Source of the DNA: JBBQXK01 sp038251625
GTDB lineage: Bacteria > Pseudomonadota > Alphaproteobacteria > Rhodobacterales > Rhodobacteraceae
DNA: 9,100 nt
NCBI GenBank assembly: GCA_038251625.1
Contig: JBBSBE010000149.1
Span: 1-9,100, forward strand
Direction: 5' to 3'
Below are positions 1-6,887 of this stretch, one piece after another; within the stretch, counting starts at the first letter, position 1, and the number at the start of each line of letters is the position of its first letter. Under the pieces are notes generated by a model, which did not search any database, had not been told where the DNA came from, and saw only the letters and a program-made list of their open reading frames with translations. The position numbers and the translations under genes were made by a program.

Positions 1-39
1 CCTCCAGCCTCGAAGGCGGCGATCCATGGCCGTCATTGA
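1..39 (+). CDS. Possible 3' end of an upstream gene (partial)
   Basis: Frame 1 is open from the window edge to a TGA at 37-39 and would give a Pro/Ala/basic tail ending AAIHGRH, overlapping the crtY start by 14 bases. An overlap of this sort fits an upstream carotenoid gene such as crtB or crtI, which usually accompany crtY. Twelve residues cannot identify a protein, and another frame is also open here, so this is only a pointer that the operon continues to the left. Confidence 0.25.
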   Translation, partial: PPASKAAIHGRH

Positions 40-1153
40 CACCGATGTAGCAATACTAGGTGGTGGCTGCGCGGGCCTGAGCCTTGCTGTGCGTTTGGCC
101 GGATCAGGCTTGCGCGTTACCGTGATCGAGCCGCGTTCGGGATACGAAGATGACCGCGTCTGGTCGTTCTTTCGCACCAGGCCTGATCCGTTTGCGGCCT
201 GTGTGCGGGCAAGCTGGTCGAAATGGCATGTCTCTAGCGCCGGTGAAACAGCGCGGCGCGGATCAAATCATTTGCGTTATGAAAGCGTATCATCGGGGGC
301 GTTCTACCAATTGGCACTGCAAATCTGTCGCGCAGCCCCGAATGTGGATCTGCGCCTCGGCACATCCGTATTGGCCGACCCTCGGCCACCGGCGATGGAT
401 GGCCCGTGGCGTGTGGAAACGAACTCGGGTCAACTGACCAGCCGCTATGTGATCGACACCCGTCCCACCGGGCGCACCTCTGGGTATGGCCAGTCGTTTC
501 TGGGGCAAGAAATCCGGGTCGGGTTTGATGCCTTTGACCCAGACGATGTGCCCATGATGTGTTTTGCCGCGCCGCGCCCGGACCGGGTGGATTTCGTCTA
601 TATCCTGCCCTTTGCGCGGGACGAGGCCTTGGTTGAGGTCACCACCTTTGGCCCGGAAATACCCGACATCAGTGACCACCGGCACTGGCTGAACAACGAA
701 ATCGCGCGATTGGCCCGTGGACAATCCTATGATGTCCTGCGCGAAGAACGTGCCTTTATCCCGATGGTATTGCCACGACCAGGGCCGCCAAACGCACCCG
801 CTCGCTTTGCCCGTGCAGGATTGCGCGGCGGGGCAGCACGGCCCAGCACTGGGTATGCCTATCAACGCATCCAGGAGATGGCCGATCTTTGCGCCGCCCA
901 AATCCTGCGTGGCGCGGACAGTATTGACCTGCGTATAGACAGCCCGGTGACCCGCTTCATGGACGGTGTATTCCTTCGGGTCTTGCAACGCCGCCCTGAC
1001 CGGGGGCCAGCCTTGTTCAGCGCCCTGTTCCGCAATGCACCCGCCGACCGGCTGGAGCGGTTCCTGTCGGGATCAACCGCATCGATTGACCGGGTGTCGG
1101 TCATGGCATCCTTGCCGCCCGTCCCCTTTCTGCGTGAAGTGTTTACGGGATGA
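26..1153 (+). CDS. crtY: Lycopene beta-cyclase CrtY
   Basis: This enzyme cyclises both ends of lycopene to make beta-carotene, with a reduced flavin as cofactor, at the membrane. The 375-residue protein has the usual length for bacterial CrtY. A dinucleotide-binding motif DVAILGGGCAGLSLA lies at 7-21, followed by the family signature RVWSFF at 44-49 and GQEIR at 160-164. The segment ALVEVTTF at 201-208 corresponds to the plant FLEET region, so Glu204 is the likely catalytic acid. PSTGYAY at 273-279 and FMDGVFLRVL at 311-320 are further CrtY hallmarks. The ATG at 26 sits just before the nucleotide-binding strand, with a purine-rich AAGGCGG upstream, so the start is sound although the frame stays open to the window edge. 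Its stop overlaps the blh start by ATGA, so the two are probably translationally coupled. Confidence 0.93.
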   Translation: MAVIDTDVAILGGGCAGLSLAVRLAGSGLRVTVIEPRSGYEDDRVWSFFRTRPDPFAACVRASWSKWHVSSAGETARRGSNHLRYESVSSGAFYQLALQICRAAPNVDLRLGTSVLADPRPPAMDGPWRVETNSGQLTSRYVIDTRPTGRTSGYGQSFLGQEIRVGFDAFDPDDVPMMCFAAPRPDRVDFVYILPFARDEALVEVTTFGPEIPDISDHRHWLNNEIARLARGQSYDVLREERAFIPMVLPRPGPPNAPARFARAGLRGGAARPSTGYAYQRIQEMADLCAAQILRGADSIDLRIDSPVTRFMDGVFLRVLQRRPDRGPALFSALFRNAPADRLERFLSGSTASIDRVSVMASLPPVPFLREVFTG

Positions 1154-2028
1154 ACCGCACGCCGCATTTGGTGGCGAAGCACCGCATTCTGTTTGCGGCC
1201 ATAGTCCCGTTTTTGTTAGGGCTTTTGCTATTATTTCAACCGCCGTTGATATGGCAGATCATCGCACTCGGGCCGTTGGTGGCACTGCTGGGCCTGCCCC
1301 ACGGCGCATTGGATCACCGGGTCGCAAGCGCCCTGTGGCCGTTGACCACACCGCGCGATCATGCGGTGTTCATCGCCGGGTACATCGGGCTTGCGATCGC
1401 CGTTGTGGTTTTGTGGATCATCGCACCGGGCATCGCCCTTGGCGCGTTTCTGATCTATTCGGCGCTGCATTTTTCAGATGACTGGCGGGCCGAAGTGGGC
1501 CTGTGGCAAAGCCTGCCGTTGGGGATCTCTGTCATAGCCTTGCCCGCGTTGGTTTTTCAATCCGACGTGGCGGTGCTGTTTGGTTTTCTGACGGCGGAGC
1601 CAACCGCCACCCTGTTTGCTGCCCTGCTGCACAAGACAGCCAGCGCTGCAATTTTCGTGTCAGCCCTGTGTCTGGTGGTGAACCTCAGGCGCGCACCGTG
1701 GGTTACGGTGGAATATGCGTCGCTGGTTGCAACAGCCTTGATCACCCCACCCCTGATATACTTTGTGGTCTACTTCTGCCTTCTGCACTCCCCCCGCCAT
1801 TTCCTGCTGACGGCAGACCAGTTGAAGCTGACGCCGCTACAAGCTCTGCGCGCCACGTGGCCAATCCTGATGTCGACTTTAGTAATGACCGCCCTTGGCG
1901 CCCTCGTCCTTGCCGTTTTCACCCCGGCGTTCGAACCAGCAACATTGCAAATCGTGTTTACCGGTCTGGCCGCTTTGACGGTTCCGCACCTGCTGCTGAC
2001 CGCTGTGTTCAGGTCAGTTCACCAGTAG
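1150..2028 (+). CDS. blh: Beta-carotene 15,15'-dioxygenase, Brp/Blh family
   Basis: This iron-dependent membrane enzyme cleaves beta-carotene at the central double bond to give two retinals. The 292-residue protein is very hydrophobic, with several membrane helices (for example about 12-30, 33-50, 73-105, 193-212, 238-258). The family motif LPHGALDH is at 49-56. The histidines expected to bind iron are His51, His107 (in ALHFSDDW), His213 and His217 (in LLHSPRH). Their spacing matches the four histidines reported as important in the characterised marine Blh. A further PH pair is at 279-280 near the C-terminus. The start is the ATGA shared with crtY. This gene makes the product of the preceding cyclase into retinal, which implies a rhodopsin in the genome. 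It uses AT-rich codons (TTA, CTA, ATA) more than the downstream operon. Confidence 0.93.
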   Translation: MNRTPHLVAKHRILFAAIVPFLLGLLLLFQPPLIWQIIALGPLVALLGLPHGALDHRVASALWPLTTPRDHAVFIAGYIGLAIAVVVLWIIAPGIALGAFLIYSALHFSDDWRAEVGLWQSLPLGISVIALPALVFQSDVAVLFGFLTAEPTATLFAALLHKTASAAIFVSALCLVVNLRRAPWVTVEYASLVATALITPPLIYFVVYFCLLHSPRHFLLTADQLKLTPLQALRATWPILMSTLVMTALGALVLAVFTPAFEPATLQIVFTGLAALTVPHLLLTAVFRSVHQ

Positions 2029-2192
2029 CAGCCATCATTCCAAACCTCGCCTGATCCAGAAAGTGAGCTGGGCCAGACCTTTGACGCGTCCGGTGATCAG
2101 GTGGTCAATGTAGCAGTTTCGAATGACGCGATGACATCGTTTTCAGCACGGTGACTTATGGATTTCACGCTCTGCTGCACTACTTGCAGAGC
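2029..2192. other. Non-coding junction between the retinal genes and the second operon
   Basis: These 164 bases hold no convincing gene. They should contain the end of the crtY-blh transcript and a promoter for the next operon. A TTGACG at 2081-2086 followed after 17 bases by GTCAAT (2104-2109) resembles a sigma70 promoter only loosely, with a poor -10. A TGATCC at 2052-2057 resembles the -35 of Rhodobacter RpoE promoters but has no matching -10. A small CGAT/ATCG hairpin with TTTT after it (2129-2143) is too weak to call a terminator. Confidence 0.5.
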
Positions 2193-2579
2193 ATGGACAA
2201 CAGCCCCAAGACATCCGTTCTCTTCAACGCCAACTGCCCGGTCTGCAATTTCGAGATCGGGCATTACGCGCGCTATGCTGGTCGCGCGGGCCTGCCGATC
2301 CGGTTTGACGATCTGAATACGGACGCGCGCAGCCGGTGGGGGCTCGATGCCGATACCGCCGCCCGGCGGCTCTATGTGCTGCATGAGGGCGCGTTGACAT
2401 CCGGAATACCCGCGTTTCTGGTGCTGTGGGCACAGATGCCGCGCTATCGTATGCTCGGTCGGATCGTTGGCTTGCCGGGGGTCAGGCAGATCGCCAGCGC
2501 CGCCTATGACCATGTGCTGGCCCCGGTGATCTACCGCTGGCACCTGAGCCGGTTGCGCAGGCAACGCGTCCCGATCTGA
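2193..2579 (+). CDS. DCC-family (DUF393) thiol-disulfide oxidoreductase-like protein
   Basis: The 128-residue protein belongs to the DCC/DUF393 family, predicted to be thioredoxin-like but of unknown substrate. The N-terminal strand VLFNANCPVCNFEI (9-22) carries the CxxC motif at Cys15-Cys18. The usual first residues of this motif are DGxC, and here they are NANC. A second family block, YVLHEGALTSGIPAF at 61-75, is followed by LW and a Pro-Tyr-Arg segment near 79-86, as expected. A GTG at 2151 would add 14 residues that do not look like the family, so I chose the ATG at 2193, though its ribosome-binding site is weak. It is the first gene of a plus-strand operon and lies 9 bases before the ABC1 kinase gene. 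A redox role is inferred from the CxxC only. Confidence 0.8.
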   Translation: MDNSPKTSVLFNANCPVCNFEIGHYARYAGRAGLPIRFDDLNTDARSRWGLDADTAARRLYVLHEGALTSGIPAFLVLWAQMPRYRMLGRIVGLPGVRQIASAAYDHVLAPVIYRWHLSRLRRQRVPI

Positions 2580-2582
2580 CAC

Positions 2583-2588
2583 GAGAGA
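2583..2588 (+). promoter_or_regulatory. Purine tract bearing on the ABC1 kinase start
   Basis: GAGAGA directly abuts the GTG at 2589 but stands 6 bases from a TTG at 2595 in the same frame. By spacing the TTG start is the better served, and it would shorten the protein by two residues. The choice does not affect any domain. Confidence 0.35.
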
Positions 2589-3932
2589 GTGCCTTTGCCT
2601 GATGACGATGACAGCAACGGTGCGGCCGTACCCACCGGGCGCGCGGCGCGGCTCTGGCACTTTGGCGGCATGGCCACGGGCATTGCGGGCAGCGTGGCGG
2701 CCGGGGGATTGCGCGCGCTGGCGGGGGGCAAGCTTCCGGATCTCGCGCAATTGCTGCTGACGCCTGCCAACACTTTGCGGCTGACGGACGGGCTGTCGCA
2801 TCTGCGCGGGGCAGCGCTGAAGCTGGGGCAGATGCTGTCGATGGATACCGGGATCGTGCTGCCGGGGGAGCTGACCGGCATCCTGTCCCGGATGCGCGAT
2901 GATGCCCACCACATGCCACCCAAACAGTTGCAGACCGTACTGAACGCCGAATGGGGCACGGGCTGGTACAGCCGTTTTGCCCGCTTTGACGTGCGCCCCT
3001 TTGCGGCAGCCTCCATCGGGCAGGTGCACCGGGCCACGCTGCCCGATGGCACTGACCTTGCGATCAAGGTGCAATATCCCGGAGTGCGCGGCAGCATTGA
3101 CAGCGATGTGGACAATGTAGCGACGCTGTTGCGCCTGCCGGGGCTGATGCCGCGCGGAATGGACCTGTCGCCTCTGCTGACCGAGGCCAAGCGCCAGTTG
3201 CACGCCGAGGCCGATTATCTGGCCGAAGCGCAGCATCTAAGGCAGTTCGGCACCCTGCTGGAGGGGTCGGACATGTTCGCGCTGCCTACCCTGCATGACG
3301 CGCTGTGCACGGCGCAGGTGCTCGCAATGCGCTATATGGAAAGCGCGCCGCTGGACAGTCTGGTGGATGCGCCGCAGGCGCTGCGCGACCGGGTTGCCGC
3401 CGCCCTGATCGACCTTGTGCTGCGCGAATTGTTCGTCTTTGGCGCCATGCAGACCGACCCGAACCTTGCCAATTACCGATATGATGCCAAGGCTGGCCGC
3501 ATCGTGCTGCTGGATTTCGGCGCGGTGCAGCCCATCGCCCCCTCCCTGGCCGCCGATTTCCGCGCCCTTGCCCGCGTGGCGCTGAATGGCGGGGCCGAAG
3601 CCACGCGCGAAGCCATGTTGCGCATCGGCTATTTCGGCCCGGATACGGCCCCGCACCATCAAGCCTTGATCCAGTCCATGTTCAACGCAGCGATGGGCCC
3701 ACTGCGGCAAGACACCCCGTTTGATTTCAGCAGAAGTGACCTTCTTGACCGTGTGCGCGACATGGGTCTGGCCATCGGCAATGATCGCGAACTGGCCCAT
3801 GTGCCCCCCGCCGCCACGCTGTTTCTGCACCGCAAGATCGGCGGCATGTACCTGATGGCCGCCAAGCTGCGGGCGCGGGTGGCCCTGCGCCCGATGGTGG
3901 AACCCTATTGCCGCGATCAATCCCCGGAATGA
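2589..3932 (+). CDS. ABC1/AarF (UbiB-like) atypical kinase
   Basis: This is a member of the ABC1 (ADCK/UbiB) protein-kinase-like family, known for ATPase or small-molecule kinase roles in ubiquinone and other prenyl-lipid metabolism. Visible hallmarks in order are the KLGQ motif (78-81, within AALKLGQMLSMDTG), the Ala-rich loop AAASIGQVHRA (139-149) that replaces the glycine-rich loop, the ATP lysine Lys160 in IKVQYPG, the helix-C-like HAEADY with Glu207, the catalytic segment QTDPNLAN with Asp290 and Asn295, and the DFG motif at 309-311. All key residues are present, so it should be active. At 447 residues it is shorter than UbiB and I see no C-terminal membrane helices, so it is probably a soluble paralogue rather than the core UbiB. 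The start is GTG at 2589 or TTG at 2595. Its stop overlaps the next ATG. Confidence 0.88.
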   Translation: MPLPDDDDSNGAAVPTGRAARLWHFGGMATGIAGSVAAGGLRALAGGKLPDLAQLLLTPANTLRLTDGLSHLRGAALKLGQMLSMDTGIVLPGELTGILSRMRDDAHHMPPKQLQTVLNAEWGTGWYSRFARFDVRPFAAASIGQVHRATLPDGTDLAIKVQYPGVRGSIDSDVDNVATLLRLPGLMPRGMDLSPLLTEAKRQLHAEADYLAEAQHLRQFGTLLEGSDMFALPTLHDALCTAQVLAMRYMESAPLDSLVDAPQALRDRVAAALIDLVLRELFVFGAMQTDPNLANYRYDAKAGRIVLLDFGAVQPIAPSLAADFRALARVALNGGAEATREAMLRIGYFGPDTAPHHQALIQSMFNAAMGPLRQDTPFDFSRSDLLDRVRDMGLAIGNDRELAHVPPAATLFLHRKIGGMYLMAAKLRARVALRPMVEPYCRDQSPE

Positions 3933-5155
3933 CCCTGATGACAGACAGGCCCCCCACCCGCGCCGCTGGCGATGCAATCCTGCAGGCATTTATCCCCCGC
4001 ATGGGCCGCCGCTATGCGAATGGCCGCAACACCGACCATGGGCCCGGCGCGCACAAGGCCGTGTCTGTTCTGTCGCCCTACATTCGGCGCAGGCTGGTGC
4101 TGGAACAGAATGCCGTTGCCGCAGCCCTTGCCGCCCACGGCCCCGAGGACGCCGAGAAGTTCGTGCAGGAGGTGATCTGGCGCGGCTATTTCAAGGGCTG
4201 GCTGGAACGCCGTCCGCAGGTCTGGACCAGCTACAGAACGGGGCTGGACGCCGACCTTGCCGCCCTTGACCGCGACCGCCGCCTGCGCCGGGACGTGGAG
4301 CGCGCGATGAGCGGGCAGACCGGGCCGGAGTGTTTTGATGCCTGGGCGACCGAACTGGTCGATATCGGCTATCTGCACAACCACGCGCGGATGTGGTTTG
4401 CGTCGATCTGGATTTTCACCCTTGGCCTGCCATGGCGGCTGGGGGCAGATTTCTTTTACCGGCATTTGCTGGACGGCGATGCCGCATCTAACACGCTGGG
4501 CTGGCGTTGGGTGGCGGGGCTGCACACGCGGGGCAAACCCTATCCGGCCGATGCCCAGAACATCACCGCCTTTACCGCCGGGCGGTTCACCCCGCGCACC
4601 TCTGATCTGGCCGAGGTCACACAGGGCCTTGAGGCGACCGAGCCTGACGGCCTGCCATCCCTGCTGCCCTTGCGTGCCATAACGACCCCGCAGCCCGGCA
4701 AGCCCACGGCCCTGCTGATCACCGATGAGGATTGCCGGGTCGAGGATTTCGACCGGTCCGCCATTGATATCCGGACCACGGCCACGCTGACCACCAGCCA
4801 CTTGCGATCACCCTTACCCGTGTCGGACCTTGTCCATGCGTTCGAAGCGGGTGCCTTGGCCGATGCCGCCTTGCAGATCGGCGCAGCCCCCGTCACCCTG
4901 CACGCAGCCGACCCCACATCGCTGGCCAAATGGGCCGCCGGCGCGGGCGCCACACAGATTGCCACGCCCTACATCACCACCGGCCCCTTGCGGGACTTTA
5001 TGAATGACGCGGCCCCGTCGCTTGCGCAGGCAGGCATCACCTTTTGCGAATGGCGGCGGGATTGGGATGCGGCGATCTGGCCCCATGCCACGGCGGGGTT
5101 CTTCAAGGTAAAGCAGAACATCCCGCGGATTCTGGAACAGGCGCTGCCCGCATGA
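3929..5155 (+). CDS. Photolyase/cryptochrome-like FAD-binding protein, apparently domain-permuted
   Basis: This flavoprotein resembles DNA photolyases and cryptochromes, which use light and FAD for repair or signalling. Residues about 44-222 form the helical FAD domain: LSPYIRRR (48-55), FVQEVIWRGYF (78-88), HNHARM (150-155), PWRLGADFFYRHLLDGDAASN (168-188), GWRWVAG (191-197). Aligned by eye with E. coli PhrB, Arg154 matches R344, Trp169 W359, Asp182 D372, Asn188 (next to flavin N5) N378 and Trp192 W382. The third electron-transfer Trp, W306, appears to be Ala126. The usual N-terminal Rossmann-like domain is missing from the front. Residues about 256-400 instead look like that domain placed after the FAD domain (strand TALLITDEDCRVED; SLAKWAAGAGATQI; WPHATAGFFKVKQNIP). 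The ATG at 3929 overlaps the kinase stop; the ATG at 3938 is an alternative. Photolyase, cryptochrome or another light-linked role cannot be distinguished. Confidence 0.82.
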   Translation: MTLMTDRPPTRAAGDAILQAFIPRMGRRYANGRNTDHGPGAHKAVSVLSPYIRRRLVLEQNAVAAALAAHGPEDAEKFVQEVIWRGYFKGWLERRPQVWTSYRTGLDADLAALDRDRRLRRDVERAMSGQTGPECFDAWATELVDIGYLHNHARMWFASIWIFTLGLPWRLGADFFYRHLLDGDAASNTLGWRWVAGLHTRGKPYPADAQNITAFTAGRFTPRTSDLAEVTQGLEATEPDGLPSLLPLRAITTPQPGKPTALLITDEDCRVEDFDRSAIDIRTTATLTTSHLRSPLPVSDLVHAFEAGALADAALQIGAAPVTLHAADPTSLAKWAAGAGATQIATPYITTGPLRDFMNDAAPSLAQAGITFCEWRRDWDAAIWPHATAGFFKVKQNIPRILEQALPA

Positions 5156-6081
5156 TGCCCGTCATCATCATTGGCGCGGGCATGGCCGGACTGGCCTGTG
5201 CCCGCAGGCTGGCCGATGCAGGAATGGCCCCTGTGGTGCTGGACAAGGGGCGCGGCATCGGCGGGCGCGTGGCGACCCGGCGGGCGGGCGATCTGCAATT
5301 TGATCACGGCGCACAGTTTGTGAACGCGCATGGAGCGGGCTTTGCCACCGTGCTGGATGCGCTGCAAACGGCAGGCAGCGTGGCCAAGTGGGGCGATGGC
5401 ACCGGGCGGCTTCACAGCGTTGGCGTGCCGGGCATGTCGGCCATAGCCAAGGCGCTTGGGGTGGGGCTGGACATCCGCCCGAATACGCAGGTGGCCCGCT
5501 TGGAACCAGAGGCAGATGGCTGGCGGCTGCATCTGGCTGACACCACCCTGCGCGCCGCGCGCGTTGTGGTCACTGTGCCCGCCCCGCAAGTGGCAGCCCT
5601 TTTGGGCGCGGATCATCCGCTGGTCGCGGCCCTTGGTGGCGTCAGGCTGGCCCCTTGCCTGACGCTGATGGCGGCTGTTACCGCCCCAGCCCCTTTCATC
5701 ACCCGCAAGGATGCCGATGACCCGCTGTCATGGATCGCCCAGGACAGCACCAAGCCGGGCCGCCCGCAGGGGCAGACGCTTTGGGTGGCACAGGCGGGTG
5801 CCGCGTTCAGTCTGGCACATCTGGAGGATGATGCCACCACCCTGACCGTCCGCATGCTGCCCCTGCTGTGCGACCGGCTGGGCGCGTCGCCCGCCACCGT
5901 CACACATGCCGCCACCCATCGCTGGCGCCATGCGCGGGTCACGCAGGCGCTTGGGCAGCCGTTTTTGTGCAACGCCGATGGCAGCCTCTATCTGGGCGGC
6001 GACTGGTGCCTGGGCCCGCGCATCGAGGCCGCGTGGGACAGCGGCACCGCCATGGCCGCCGATCTGCTGGCGCGGAGATGA
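5152..6081 (+). CDS. Renalase-like NAD(P)/FAD-dependent oxidoreductase
   Basis: This 309-residue flavoprotein belongs to the amine-oxidase-like GR2 fold and most resembles the renalase branch. The N-terminus VIIIGAGMAGLACARRL (4-20) is the FAD dinucleotide motif. It is followed by DKGRGIGGRVATRR (31-44) and FDHGAQF (50-56), the characteristic renalase-type second FAD motif. HRWRHARV lies at 256-263. The C-terminal LYLGGDWCLGPRIEAAWDSG (279-298) closes the FAD site. Bacterial renalases oxidise abnormal NAD(P)H isomers, but many members have no known substrate. The open frame extends upstream into the photolyase-like gene, yet the ATG at 5152 begins right before the FAD strand and overlaps the preceding stop by ATGA; an ATG at 5155 is equally possible. 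There is no signal peptide or membrane segment, so it should be cytoplasmic. Confidence 0.85.
   Translation: MMPVIIIGAGMAGLACARRLADAGMAPVVLDKGRGIGGRVATRRAGDLQFDHGAQFVNAHGAGFATVLDALQTAGSVAKWGDGTGRLHSVGVPGMSAIAKALGVGLDIRPNTQVARLEPEADGWRLHLADTTLRAARVVVTVPAPQVAALLGADHPLVAALGGVRLAPCLTLMAAVTAPAPFITRKDADDPLSWIAQDSTKPGRPQGQTLWVAQAGAAFSLAHLEDDATTLTVRMLPLLCDRLGASPATVTHAATHRWRHARVTQALGQPFLCNADGSLYLGGDWCLGPRIEAAWDSGTAMAADLLARR
6072..6077 (+). promoter_or_regulatory. Ribosome-binding site for the membrane methyltransferase-like gene
   Basis: GCGGAG with a GGAG core lies within the last codons of the oxidoreductase gene. It is 6 bases from the ATG at 6084 and directly against the alternative ATG at 6078, so it favours 6084. 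Confidence 0.5.
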
Positions 6082-6083
6082 CC

Positions 6084-6887
6084 ATGTGGAACGATCCGCG
6101 CGTTGCTCGACTGATCACGCTGATCCGCGCCGCCCTGCGCCCGCCCGCTGGTGCGGGGCGGATCGCGTTGGCGCTGACCTTTGGCGCGCTGTGCCATGCG
6201 CTGTTTGCGGCGGGCGTGCTGGCGATGTTCTTTGGCCTGAGCGAAAGCCTTGGCACCGTGCCATGGCCTTGGGCCACGCTGGCCAATGCAGCACTGATCG
6301 TGCAGTTCCCGCTGGCGCATTCGCTGTTTCTCACTACGCGCGGCGGGCGGTTGCTGGCACGCCTTGTCCCCGGCCCGCATGGGCAAACGCTGGCCACCAC
6401 GACCTATGCCATCATCGCATCCGCCCAGTTGCTGGCCCTGTTTGCGCTGTGGACACCGTCGGGCATCATCTGGTGGCGGGCGGAAGGCGCGGCATTCTGG
6501 GCCGTGACCGCCGCCTATGCCGCCAGTTGGCTGATCCTGCTGAAAGCCAGCTTTGATGCCGGGGCCGAGGTGCAATCGGGTGCCCTTGGCTGGATGTCAT
6601 TGCTCGCCCGCATCCGGCCCGTCTTTCCCGATATGCCGACCCAGGGGCTGTTCCGCCTGATCCGCCAGCCGATCTATGTGGCCTTTGCCCTTACGTTGTG
6701 GACGCCTCCGGTCTGGACGCCGGACCAGTTGGCGCTGGCCATCGCGTTCACCGCCTACTGCCTGCTGGCCCCGCGATTGAAGGAGCGTCGCTTTGTTGCC
6801 CGCTACGGCGCACGGTTTGATAGCTACCGCGCCGAAGTGCCCTATGCCCTGCCCCGCCTGCCCAGGGACCGCCCTCATGCGCAATGA
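6084..6887 (+). CDS. Membrane methyltransferase-like protein of the ICMT/MddA type
   Basis: The 267-residue integral membrane protein has the organisation of the isoprenylcysteine methyltransferase superfamily, closest in style to MddA-like (methanethiol S-methyltransferase) proteins. Hydrophobic helices lie at about 27-50, 64-84, 105-125, 137-155 and a pair at 197-230. The cofactor-binding end shows GLFRLIRQPIYVAF (188-201), then LKERRFVARYGARFDSYRAEVP (232-253), matching the family pattern RHPxY, then E/KERxL, then a Tyr and a VP. The usual His of RHPxY is Gln195 here. These enzymes move a methyl group from SAM to a membrane-soluble thiol, carboxylate or lipid; the substrate here is unknown. 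An in-frame ATG at 6078 overlaps the upstream stop, but the GGAG at 6074-6077 favours 6084. The 3' end overlaps the next gene by 11 bases. It is unlikely to be a nitrite/NnrU protein, the nearest alternative by topology. Confidence 0.75.
   Translation: MWNDPRVARLITLIRAALRPPAGAGRIALALTFGALCHALFAAGVLAMFFGLSESLGTVPWPWATLANAALIVQFPLAHSLFLTTRGGRLLARLVPGPHGQTLATTTYAIIASAQLLALFALWTPSGIIWWRAEGAAFWAVTAAYAASWLILLKASFDAGAEVQSGALGWMSLLARIRPVFPDMPTQGLFRLIRQPIYVAFALTLWTPPVWTPDQLALAIAFTAYCLLAPRLKERRFVARYGARFDSYRAEVPYALPRLPRDRPHAQ
6864..6868 (+). promoter_or_regulatory. Ribosome-binding site for the UbiG-like gene
   Basis: AGGGA sits 8 bases before the ATG at 6877, inside the preceding gene. It supports this internal start over the much longer open frame that begins at 6793. 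Confidence 0.55.

Noticed and set aside
2052..2080. RpoE-type promoter (TGATCC) before the second operon
   Set aside because: The -35-like TGATCC is present, but nothing like TAAGA follows at the expected 17-19 bases.
2081..2109. Sigma70-like promoter TTGACG with 17-base spacing to GTCAAT
   Set aside because: The -10 matches only three of six consensus positions, too weak to annotate as a promoter.
2129..2143. Hairpin plus TTTT as a terminator for crtY-blh
   Set aside because: The stem is only four base pairs around a three-base loop, and it lies about 100 bases after the blh stop.
2151..2192. Upstream GTG start for the DCC-family gene
   Set aside because: The added 14 residues are unlike the family N-terminus, and no ribosome-binding site precedes the GTG.
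2097..3236. Long minus-strand open frame of 379 codons opposite the DCC and ABC1 kinase genes
   Set aside because: Its translation is rich in Arg, Gln, His and Pro with no recognisable motif, as expected opposite GC-rich coding DNA, while the plus strand encodes two clear families.
3917..4801. Minus-strand open frame of 294 codons opposite the photolyase-like gene
   Set aside because: Low-complexity Gly/Arg/Gln composition without family motifs; an antisense shadow of a well-supported gene.
5044..5151. Upstream extension of the renalase-like gene
   Set aside because: It would overlap the end of the photolyase-like gene by over 100 bases, and the extra residues precede a complete FAD-binding N-terminus.
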